Assembly (NCBI GenBank): GCA_002502215.1
Contig: DAPT01000047.1
Location: forward strand, 1-7,807
DNA length: 7,807 bases
Origin: Euryarchaeota archaeon UBA124
GTDB taxonomy: Archaea; Thermoplasmatota; Poseidoniia; Poseidoniales; Poseidoniaceae
Direction: 5' to 3'
Positions 1 to 6,154 of the stretch are shown here, piece by piece (positions within the stretch are counted from its first letter, which is position 1; every line of letters starts with the position of its first letter). The notes beneath the pieces are model-generated. The model was not told where the DNA came from, did not search any database, and saw only the letters and a list, made by a program, of their open reading frames with translations. The translations under genes and the position numbers were made by a program.

Positions 1-195
1 GCAGACATCGGCTACATTCTTGCTGGAACCATCATCAATCATGGTATGCAAGATATCTACGATGATGCCTTCAATGAGGTGCATCGAAGCAACATGGCCA
101 AACTTGTTGATGGGAAGGTCATTCGAAGAGAGGATGGAAAGGTGCTGAAACCGGAAGGATGGCAGCCTCCTCAATTGGCTCAATTCTTGCAATGA
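1..195 (+). CDS. All-alpha NTP pyrophosphohydrolase (phosphoribosyl-ATP pyrophosphohydrolase-like), C-terminal part
   Basis: Frame 1 is open from the left edge to TGA at 193-195 and gives the last 64 residues of a protein whose start lies outside the window. The segment FNEVHRSNMAKL (residues 24-35 of the visible part), followed by a DGKV/REDGKVLKPEGW stretch, is the recognisable end of the MazG/PRA-PH-like all-alpha NTP pyrophosphohydrolase fold. In this family a helix carrying Glu and Asn side chains binds metal and nucleotide, and members hydrolyse nucleoside triphosphates or related nucleotides to monophosphate and pyrophosphate. Such proteins are usually cytosolic housecleaning enzymes. 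The other metal-ligand helices are upstream and not visible, so substrate cannot be judged. The next gene begins 30 nt downstream on the same strand, so co-transcription is likely. Family assignment is by motif recognition only. Confidence 0.75.
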   Translation, partial: ADIGYILAGTIINHGMQDIYDDAFNEVHRSNMAKLVDGKVIRREDGKVLKPEGWQPPQLAQFLQ

Positions 196-225
196 ATTGA
201 TGAATACCTGCACAGTGGGAAAGAC

Positions 226-960
226 ATGACCTCTCGACCTGTTGCACTTGTCACTGGTGGTGGAAGAGGCATTGGTGCTGCTATCAGCCATCGACTTGCC
301 AAGGATGGCTATGATGTACTGCTCACCTACAATTCCTCATCCAAACCTGCAGAGATGGTCGTTGATGAGATTCGTAACTCTGGTGGCGATGCACTTGCTG
401 TCAAAGTCGATTGTTCCGATGAGGGCGAAGTAGGATTGCTTGGCATTCATGCTTGGATGAACAGGAAAATCGATGCATTGGTTCTCAATCATGGTCGATA
501 CGATCGTGTTCCTGCTGCAGAGATGGAACTCAATGATCTACGTCGAACCATGAAAGCCAATTTCGAAGGGGCAGTCAACGTGTGGAAGGTTGTCCAGCCT
601 CATCTTGCTGCAAACGCGAACATGGTCGTAGTCAGTTCTCAACTTGCAACTCGAGGTTCGCCTCATGGTGCTGATTATGCTGCTTCGAAGGCAGCCCTGA
701 GCACTTGGGCTCGTTCCCTTGCCCTTGCGGTCGGTGCGGAAGGAAAGCGGGTCAACGTCCTCGCTCCTGGCTATGTCGATACGGACATTCTTGCTGGTGA
801 TTCAGAATCCAAGCGTGCACAGCGCATCGAAGAGGTCCCCCTCAAACGAATCGGTACGGGCGATGACATGGCATCCATCGTATCGTTTCTCGTGGGCGAT
901 GATGCTGCCTACATCACAGGGGCTGTTCTGCACGCCAACGGCGGACTCTATTTGCCTTAG
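226..960 (+). CDS. SDR family oxidoreductase, FabG-like (3-oxoacyl-ACP reductase type)
   Basis: The product is 244 residues, the normal length for a classical short-chain dehydrogenase/reductase and for FabG. The cofactor motif TGGGRGIG is at residues 10-17, a modified NNAG motif (LNHG) at 87-90, and the tetrad is N112, S138, Y151 (in YAASK) and K155. The Ser, Tyr and Lys positions are the same as I recall for E. coli FabG. PGYVDTD (181-187) and the C-terminal ITGAVLHANGG (230-240) also fit. It should reduce a keto group or oxidise an alcohol with NAD(P)(H) in the cytosol. A 3-oxoacyl thioester substrate is possible but unproven, because many FabG-like SDRs act elsewhere. The ATG at 226 is preceded by a weak purine-rich patch (GGGAA, 217-221). 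It sits 30 nt after the NTP pyrophosphohydrolase and 36 nt before uvrB, so the three are probably one transcript. Confidence 0.88.
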   Translation: MTSRPVALVTGGGRGIGAAISHRLAKDGYDVLLTYNSSSKPAEMVVDEIRNSGGDALAVKVDCSDEGEVGLLGIHAWMNRKIDALVLNHGRYDRVPAAEMELNDLRRTMKANFEGAVNVWKVVQPHLAANANMVVVSSQLATRGSPHGADYAASKAALSTWARSLALAVGAEGKRVNVLAPGYVDTDILAGDSESKRAQRIEEVPLKRIGTGDDMASIVSFLVGDDAAYITGAVLHANGGLYLP

Positions 961-985
961 ACGCATATTCATGAAGGGTTGGCGC

Positions 986-990
986 GAAGG
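986..990 (+). promoter_or_regulatory. Ribosome binding site deciding the uvrB start
   Basis: GAAGG at 986-990 is six bases before ATG 997. An in-frame TTG at 979 has its only purine-rich stretch (GAAGGG, 973-978) directly abutting it, with no spacer. I therefore place the uvrB start at 997, which removes six residues from the longest reading. Confidence 0.5.
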
Positions 991-996
991 TCGACC

Positions 997-3420
997 ATGA
1001 CCGAGGCTTGGGATGACGATGGCGCCTTTGAGCACGTCGCTGACCAGGTTCTTGAACAGGTGGACTTGGTTGAACGCGATCCATTTGACCTCTCAAAGGC
1101 TCTTGAAGGCGCTGCACTGGAACATTTGCACCCATCGGTCAAACGCTTCCGACTACACAGCGAATTCGAGCCTTCCGGCGATCAACCCGATGCTATTGAA
1201 GAACTGGTAAAGCAGCTTGAGAACGGTCAAGAGCGATGCATCATGCTTGGCGTTACGGGGAGCGGCAAGACCTTCGCTATGGCCAACATGATTGAACGAC
1301 TCAACATTCCCACGTTGATTCTCAGTCACAACAAAACGCTTGCACGTCAGTTGTATCACGAAGTTGCTGGCTATTTTCCCGAAAATGCCGTTGAGTACTT
1401 CGTTTCACATTATGATTATTATCAGCCCGAGGCTTACCTCGCTAAACGTGATTTGTACATTGACAAAGAGATGTCGATCAACGAACGAATCGAACAAGAG
1501 CGGTTTGCAGCGGTTGCGAGCCTCGTCAGCCGACCTGACTGTGTCATTGTTTCATCCGTCTCTTGCATCTACGGTCTCAACCCACCAGAAACCTTCCTTG
1601 AACATCACGCTCGTGTCCACAGGGGGCAAGAAATCGACCCACAGGACCTTGTTCGAGAGTTGGTTGCCCTTCAATACTCTCGAACCACGACGGATTTATC
1701 GAGAGGTGAATGCAGACTTCGTGGGGAGGTTCTCGATGTATGGATGCCTTCTCGAGATGATCCGTTGCGGATTCGGTTTGATCTCGATGGAGTAACCCAT
1801 GTACAGGTCTGTGACCCTGTTTCATGGGAAGTCTTGGATGACCTTGATGAGGCTTGGATTCATCCAAAGGAGTTCTTTATGACCAGTCAGGAGCGGTTTG
1901 AACAAGCCCTTGAGAGCATCGAAGACGAACTTCAACTTCGCCTCACTGAATTCGATATGCAGAACAAATTCATCGAGCGTCATCGACTCGAACAACGGAC
2001 ACAATACGATCTTGAGATGCTACGGGAGATTGGGCACTGCCAGGCGATTGAGAACTATTCATTGCACTTTGACGGAAGAGAACCCGGAGAGCGTCCTTAC
2101 TGTCTTCTGGATTTCTTTGCTGCATGCGCTCGACAGTTCCATGGAGATCCACAAAAATTCCTTGTCATTATGGACGAGTCACACGTCACATTGCCTCAGG
2201 TTGGCGGCATGTACTTTGGTGATAAATCCCGTAAAGATAGCCTCATTGAGCATGGATTCCGATTGCCAACCGCAGCCGATAACCGCCCGTTAAAGATGCC
2301 AGAGTTCCAGCACTTGGTTCCCCAAATGGTCTATGTTTCCGCAACACCGGGTGAACGTGAATTGCGTCACCTCTGTGAGATAACGAAACAAAAGGTTCCA
2401 CTTGGATTGGAACACGTTGCTTCTGCAGGGGGAGCCCGCCCCGGTGAAAAGAAGAAAAAACACCCAGATTCGGAGACCATGTACGAACTCCTGCAATCCA
2501 TTCAGGGGATTGCTAAAATGGAGTTGCGGCCGACGGGCCTTCTCGACCCAAACATCGAAGTTCGCCCTACAGAGGGGCAAATCGCTGACCTTCTCTCAGA
2601 AATCAATCTGCGAATCGAAAAAGGCGAACGCTGTCTTGTGACGGTTCTCACCATCAAGTTCGCCGAAGAAGTCGCTGAATATCTCAATCGGATGGGGGTT
2701 CGCTCGCATCATCTCCACTCCGAGATCGATACAATCGAGCGAACTGAAATCCTCAATGCCCTCCGTATCGGCCACATCGATGTCGTGGTAGGAATCAACC
2801 TGCTTCGAGAAGGATTGGACATTCCGGAAGTGAGTCTTGTAGCTATCTTTGATGCTGATCGGCAAGGTTTCTTACGAAACGAGCGGTCACTGCTACAGAC
2901 GATTGGTCGCGCTGCTCGAAACGAAAACGGTAGGGTCTTGCTGTATGCCGATGGCATGAGTCCTGCGATGGAAGCCAGTATACGACAAACATTGGAACGT
3001 AGAAAGCGTCAGGACGCTCACAACAAGGCCAACGGTATCGTTCCAAGAACCATCATCAAAGCCTTGCCGCAGATGGGAGCTGAGACAGATGAACTGATCT
3101 CTGGCACTGCCACTGCGAAAGACGGTAAACGCCGGCTTGTTGCAAAGAAGGGCGGTCGAAAGGATGGTGATTGGGCTTCGAAATTCAATCTTGGAGCAGG
3201 CGCCTGGGCACAATCAGAAAGAAAAACTCCAATTGAAAATTCAAATATTCAATTGGCTTATGACGAGCCTGACGATGTCAAATCCAACCTTACCCCCGAA
3301 CAACGAATGGACTTGTTGAAGGAATTGAAAGCAGCCATGAAAGAGGCTGCAAAGCAACTCGATTTCGAGGAAGCAGCTCGTTTACGTGACCGTATCTTCG
3401 AGCTCGAGCAAACCTTGTGA
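997..3420 (+). CDS. uvrB: UvrABC excinuclease subunit B (UvrB), with extra N-terminal and internal segments
   Basis: UvrB is the DNA-damage-verifying helicase-fold subunit of nucleotide excision repair: it receives damaged DNA from UvrA and recruits UvrC. With ATG 997 the product is 807 residues, against about 670 in bacteria. In order: an acidic extension (1-48), FxPSGDQPDAI (about 58-67), Walker A GVTGSGKT (85-92), the damage-sensing beta-hairpin FVSHYDYYQPEAY (135-147), RTQYDLEMLREIG (about 334-346), DESH Walker B (393-396), SATPG (448-452), RPTGLLDP (511-518), GINLLREGLD (599-608), QTIGRAARN (634-642) and a C-terminal UVR motif LDFEEAARLRDRI (about 788-800). Between SATPG and RPTGLLDP there are 58 residues against about 16 in E. 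coli, including a Lys-rich patch near 485-488. A long basic linker (about 691-764) precedes the UVR motif. The hairpin has His138 where bacterial UvrB has Tyr. The stop abuts the convergent neighbour with no spacer. Confidence 0.97.
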   Translation: MTEAWDDDGAFEHVADQVLEQVDLVERDPFDLSKALEGAALEHLHPSVKRFRLHSEFEPSGDQPDAIEELVKQLENGQERCIMLGVTGSGKTFAMANMIERLNIPTLILSHNKTLARQLYHEVAGYFPENAVEYFVSHYDYYQPEAYLAKRDLYIDKEMSINERIEQERFAAVASLVSRPDCVIVSSVSCIYGLNPPETFLEHHARVHRGQEIDPQDLVRELVALQYSRTTTDLSRGECRLRGEVLDVWMPSRDDPLRIRFDLDGVTHVQVCDPVSWEVLDDLDEAWIHPKEFFMTSQERFEQALESIEDELQLRLTEFDMQNKFIERHRLEQRTQYDLEMLREIGHCQAIENYSLHFDGREPGERPYCLLDFFAACARQFHGDPQKFLVIMDESHVTLPQVGGMYFGDKSRKDSLIEHGFRLPTAADNRPLKMPEFQHLVPQMVYVSATPGERELRHLCEITKQKVPLGLEHVASAGGARPGEKKKKHPDSETMYELLQSIQGIAKMELRPTGLLDPNIEVRPTEGQIADLLSEINLRIEKGERCLVTVLTIKFAEEVAEYLNRMGVRSHHLHSEIDTIERTEILNALRIGHIDVVVGINLLREGLDIPEVSLVAIFDADRQGFLRNERSLLQTIGRAARNENGRVLLYADGMSPAMEASIRQTLERRKRQDAHNKANGIVPRTIIKALPQMGAETDELISGTATAKDGKRRLVAKKGGRKDGDWASKFNLGAGAWAQSERKTPIENSNIQLAYDEPDDVKSNLTPEQRMDLLKELKAAMKEAAKQLDFEEAARLRDRIFELEQTL
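3229..3256. repeat. Inverted repeat inside the uvrB linker
   Basis: CCAATTGAA at 3229-3237 is the exact reverse complement of TTCAATTGG at 3248-3256, with a 10-base AT-rich loop. A competing smaller palindrome (TTGAA/TTCAA, 3233-3244) lies within it. It falls in the codons for linker residues about 745-754 of UvrB, in a patch richer in A and T than its surroundings. It could be a chance result of AT-rich linker codons; a hairpin in mRNA or a regulator site is possible but unsupported. Confidence 0.6.
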
Positions 3421-4062
3421 CTACGTTGAGAGGCGGTATGCAGCTGCTTCGAGCGTTTCGTTTTCCTGACGCAGTGAGCGGATGTATCGTGCAATCGTTT
3501 CATCTGAATCGCGGAGATCATACAGGTCACCAACCCACTCGAGTGGCTCATCGAGTGAATGCTGGGAACCAGATTCAAACGCTCGCCAGATGGAGCATTC
3601 GCTTCCATCTCGAGCCATGGTTTGCAAAAACCAAGGGATGGTATCCAGTGGTGTTTGGCAGGTCAGATTTGCTTCGGTTACTGTAACCACCCAACAGCGA
3701 CCGTGGCTGCAAGGGATGTCTGCAGCCTTCAGGAATTCAAGGACATCATCCCGTTCTGCACCCGGTTGAAGCCAAACAAAGGGTATGGCTCTGCCCTCAA
3801 GCAACCATTGTCGCAGCGCTGCAAGGACACGGTCAGGTGAAAGAAACAAAACAAACAATTCAGGTTCGAGGCTTTGCCATGGATCGCTGCGAATTGGTCG
3901 TCCGAGGATGGTATTCCCTGCATCCTTTGGGTGGACAGGTACCATTCGATACCCCAAATGCCCGGCGTCGTGGAAAGCTTGGTGTGCAGGCCGGTCACTT
4001 CGCAATCCAGCACCGAGAACGTGAACGGACTGAATTGATTGCAACCATTCATCATCTTTCAT
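3421..4062 (-). CDS. CoA-binding domain protein with C-terminal extension
   Basis: The 213-residue product reads from ATG (complement of 4060-4062) to TAG (complement of 3421-3423). Residues about 12-127 look like a CoA-binding (succinyl-CoA-synthetase-type, YccU-like) Rossmann domain: VHVLGAGLRSDRPAH (13-27) at the first strand and loop, YRMVPVHP (38-45), ILGRPI (52-57), a second half with PFVWLQPGAE (94-103) and the closing HGRCWVVT (120-127). Stand-alone proteins of this family usually end near that point at about 130-150 residues. The roughly 86-residue tail (128-213) is extra, carries Trp-rich segments and ends in a charged, probably helical stretch (about 185-209). A ligand (CoA, acyl-CoA or nucleotide) is known for relatives, but the cellular role is not. 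It converges on uvrB with zero bases between the stops and diverges from the SDR gene at 4151. Confidence 0.82.
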   Translation of the reverse strand: MKDDEWLQSIQSVHVLGAGLRSDRPAHQAFHDAGHLGYRMVPVHPKDAGNTILGRPIRSDPWQSLEPELFVLFLSPDRVLAALRQWLLEGRAIPFVWLQPGAERDDVLEFLKAADIPCSHGRCWVVTVTEANLTCQTPLDTIPWFLQTMARDGSECSIWRAFESGSQHSLDEPLEWVGDLYDLRDSDETIARYIRSLRQENETLEAAAYRLST

Positions 4063-4150
4063 GATAAACCCTGACGACCGTTTGTTTTCAAAGGCTGTTT
4101 GCCTGTGGGGGAAAACTGCGATTCAAAAGGTGATGCAGTTTTTTAGAATC
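4063..4150. promoter_or_regulatory. Divergent intergenic region with paired TATA-like patches
   Basis: This 88-nt gap separates the start codons of the minus-strand CoA-binding gene (ATG at 4062) and the plus-strand SDR gene (ATG at 4151). GTTTTCAAAG (4084-4093) is centred about 26 nt upstream of the minus-strand ATG, and TTCAAAAG (4122-4129) is centred about 26 nt upstream of the plus-strand ATG. That spacing is what an archaeal TATA box would have if both transcripts were leaderless. Neither patch is a strong TATA consensus, and neither gene has a good Shine-Dalgarno at normal spacing. I see no other operator or riboswitch-like fold. Confidence 0.35.
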
Positions 4151-4870
4151 ATGAACTACCTTATTATTGGCGGAAACAGTGACATAGCGACCGATGTTAT
4201 CAACCGTTTATCAGACGCAGGACATCACATCCACGCACTGGTTCGCAACGAAGAGGATGCGAATCGGTTGCAATCGCAGGGTTTCAGCACAACCATCGGG
4301 GACGCAACGAAAGAGGATGACATCAAACAATGCGTTACTGCTGCAAAAGAAAACGGTGACATCAACGGGATTCTGCATTGTGTCGGTTCAATTGTCATTC
4401 GCCCACCCCATGCCCTCAATCAGGAAGCATTTGAAGACGTCATCACCACCAACCTGACCTCTGCATTCCTCACCTTGTCTATTGGCGGTAAGGCCATGCT
4501 TCGACAAGGACAGGGACGAATGGTGTTCACCTCCAGTGTGGCAGGATCGCTCGGATTGGTTAACCACGAGGCAATCGCTGCTGCAAAAGGCGGCATAGAA
4601 GCGATGGTTCGCTCCGCCGCCGCAACCTACGCCCGCCGAGGGCTTCGAATCAATGCAGTGGCTCCTGGCTTGACCGATACCAAAATGGCGTCAAAGATTC
4701 TTGCCAGTGACGCAATGCGAGACGCTGCATCGCAGAAGATACCGACGCAGCGAATTAATCTGAAGCAAGAGGCTGCTTCTGCAATGTTCTGGCTTCTTAC
4801 CGACGCGCCTGACAACTTGACCGGACAAGTCCTACATCTTGATGGTGGTATGGCGAACGTATTGGTTTGA
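4151..4870 (+). CDS. Atypical SDR-family protein with Ile replacing the catalytic Tyr
   Basis: Starting at ATG 4151 the product is 239 residues, a normal SDR length, opening directly with the first beta strand (MNYLIIGG). The glycine motif is GGNSDIA (7-13) rather than TGxxxGIG. Other SDR landmarks are present: GDATKED (50-56), LHCVG (75-79) in place of NNAG, N101, SS at 128-129, K146 in AIAAAKGG, APGLTDTKMA (171-180) and LTGQVLHLDGG (223-233). Aligning S129 and K146 puts I142 where the proton-donating Tyr belongs, so standard SDR oxidoreductase chemistry is doubtful. It may bind NAD(P) non-catalytically, use another residue, or belong to a Tyr-less SDR subgroup; I have the impression that HEAIAAAK recurs in such proteins but cannot check it. 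An upstream in-frame ATG (4061) adds 30 residues with no SDR counterpart. The FAD gene starts 8 nt after its stop, suggesting joint function. Confidence 0.85.
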   Translation: MNYLIIGGNSDIATDVINRLSDAGHHIHALVRNEEDANRLQSQGFSTTIGDATKEDDIKQCVTAAKENGDINGILHCVGSIVIRPPHALNQEAFEDVITTNLTSAFLTLSIGGKAMLRQGQGRMVFTSSVAGSLGLVNHEAIAAAKGGIEAMVRSAAATYARRGLRINAVAPGLTDTKMASKILASDAMRDAASQKIPTQRINLKQEAASAMFWLLTDAPDNLTGQVLHLDGGMANVLV

Positions 4871-4875
4871 GGGAG
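4871..4875 (+). promoter_or_regulatory. Ribosome binding site of the FAD oxidoreductase gene
   Basis: GGGAG lies directly after the SDR stop codon (TGA 4868-4870) and three bases before ATG 4879. The spacing is short. It favours ATG 4879, whose product begins with the FAD-binding strand, over an in-frame TTG at 4867 that overlaps the upstream stop codon. Confidence 0.45.
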
Positions 4876-4878
4876 ACC

Positions 4879-6126
4879 ATGAAGGCCGTTATCGTCGGTG
4901 CGGGATTGGCAGGTTGCGCTGCCGCATGGGCCCTCGAACAACACGGCTATGATTGCACACTCATCGAAGCCTCAGACAAAGCAGGGGGACGAATGAAATG
5001 CACCACGATAGGAGGACACAACGTCGATGTAGGATTCCACGTCCTCCACACAGCCTATCCATCACTTCAACGATGGCTTGATTTGGAGGCGCTCGACCTC
5101 AAGCCAATGGATGCAGCAACCGATTTAATTTCTCCATCAACAGGCAACATACAGACCATTGGCGATCCATTACGAGCACCATCAACGTTGATTCCAACGG
5201 TTTTTTCTGCTGGCATTTGGAATGCGCTACGCATGCTGCGATGGCGATTGAGGACTAGAAAAAGCGATCTTGAAGCAGCAATGGACCGACCCTCTCTTCC
5301 ACTTGACACGTATTTCGATGCGATGCGATTTAGTAAGGCCTTCCAAACCTCATTTTTGCAACCCTTGTTTGCAGGCATCACACTTGATCAAAATCGAATG
5401 GAGCGCTCAGCTTTCGCCTCTTTCACATTCTCGGCCATGTCGCATGGTAGTATGACCATGCCCAAACAAGGGATCGAAGCCGTACCAAATCAGATTCTTC
5501 AAAATCTCAAATCAACCGAGATTAAGTACAACGCAACGGTTTCATCGGTATCCAGCAATGCGGTCTTGCTCGAGAGTGGAAAGTCGATCAAAGCAGACAT
5601 CGTCGTTCTTGCAACACCTCAAAACGTTACGCAAAACCTACTTGGGGCAACGGATACACCTCGTCGAAAGGAAACTGCAACCTATGTTTTTGCCTGCAAA
5701 GATCCTCCGCTCAAGCGAGCACGCTTGCTGCTGAACACAGAGTACGGCGAAGGGAATCACAAAATCCTACACGTGCATGTTCCTACACTCCTCCACGGTT
5801 CGGATTCGCACCTCGTTGTTGCCACGGTCATTGGTGAAGATTCTCGCCTCCACGAGCACAAGAGCGAGCAGAAGAAAATTCGAACAGAACTCATCAATTG
5901 GTTTGGCAATGATGCCAAAGATTGGTATTTCATAGGCACGACTTACGTCGATTATGCCCTTCCCTCTGGAGGGACAACAGCAACCGGCCGAGAACGTCAG
6001 CCATTGATTCAAGATGGTATTTATTGCATTGGCGACCATACAATGCATCCATCAGTGCAAGGAACCTTGCGTTCAGTTGAGCGATTGTTGGAGCACCTCG
6101 AGATTCCAATCCCCATGAAAGGTTGA
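4879..6126 (+). CDS. FAD-dependent oxidoreductase, amine oxidase / phytoene desaturase-like family
   Basis: The 415-residue product starts with MKAVIVGAGLAG, a dinucleotide-binding GxGxxG at residues 7-12, with the ribose-binding acidic residue E30 and the following GGR (36-38). The stretch DVGFHVLHTAYPSLQRW (50-66) and ALDLKP (71-76) is characteristic of a bacterial family commonly named NAD(P)/FAD-dependent oxidoreductase, related to phytoene desaturase, HpnE and protoporphyrinogen oxidase. MPKQGIEAVPNQI (194-206), IVVLATP (241-247) and the C-terminal FAD motif GIYCIGDHTMHPSVQGTLRS (380-399) agree. The last motif continues VERL where relatives usually have a Gly. Such enzymes oxidise or desaturate hydrophobic or amine substrates with FAD; the substrate here cannot be read. 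No signal peptide or clear transmembrane helix is evident. It follows the Tyr-less SDR by 8 nt and precedes the deoxyhypusine-synthase-family gene by 25 nt. A bacterial origin by transfer is plausible. Confidence 0.87.
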   Translation: MKAVIVGAGLAGCAAAWALEQHGYDCTLIEASDKAGGRMKCTTIGGHNVDVGFHVLHTAYPSLQRWLDLEALDLKPMDAATDLISPSTGNIQTIGDPLRAPSTLIPTVFSAGIWNALRMLRWRLRTRKSDLEAAMDRPSLPLDTYFDAMRFSKAFQTSFLQPLFAGITLDQNRMERSAFASFTFSAMSHGSMTMPKQGIEAVPNQILQNLKSTEIKYNATVSSVSSNAVLLESGKSIKADIVVLATPQNVTQNLLGATDTPRRKETATYVFACKDPPLKRARLLLNTEYGEGNHKILHVHVPTLLHGSDSHLVVATVIGEDSRLHEHKSEQKKIRTELINWFGNDAKDWYFIGTTYVDYALPSGGTTATGRERQPLIQDGIYCIGDHTMHPSVQGTLRSVERLLEHLEIPIPMKG

Positions 6127-6154
6127 TGAAGGGAAACGATGGCGAAGGAGTATG
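6126..6154 (+). promoter_or_regulatory. Multi-ATG translation start region of the deoxyhypusine-synthase-family gene
   Basis: Three ATG codons occur at 6126, 6139 and 6152, exactly 13 bases apart and hence one in each frame. Only 6152 opens the enzyme frame. The best-spaced purine-rich site, GAAGGG (6128-6133), is five bases before ATG 6139, which opens a seven-residue reading (MAKEYGH) ending at TGA 6160-6162, beyond the enzyme start. A second purine-rich site, GAAGGAG (6144-6150), lies only one base before ATG 6152, closer than a usual Shine-Dalgarno. Confidence 0.4.

Noticed and set aside
979..996. TTG start for uvrB giving six extra residues
   Set aside because: No spaced ribosome binding site precedes it, while ATG 997 has GAAGG six bases upstream; the extra residues match nothing in UvrB.
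2437..2511. UvrB insertion as an intein or inserted mobile domain
   Set aside because: It is far too short, has no Cys or Ser splice start with a terminal His-Asn, and no nuclease motif; it reads as an ordinary loop insertion.
3417..4064. Several plus-strand reading frames of 75-95 residues opposite the CoA-binding gene
   Set aside because: They overlap each other and a minus-strand frame with clear domain motifs, and show no protein-like motifs themselves.
4061..4150. Upstream in-frame ATG for the second SDR, overlapping the start codon of the divergent minus-strand gene
   Set aside because: It would add 30 residues before the first Rossmann strand with no family counterpart and would cover the likely promoter region.
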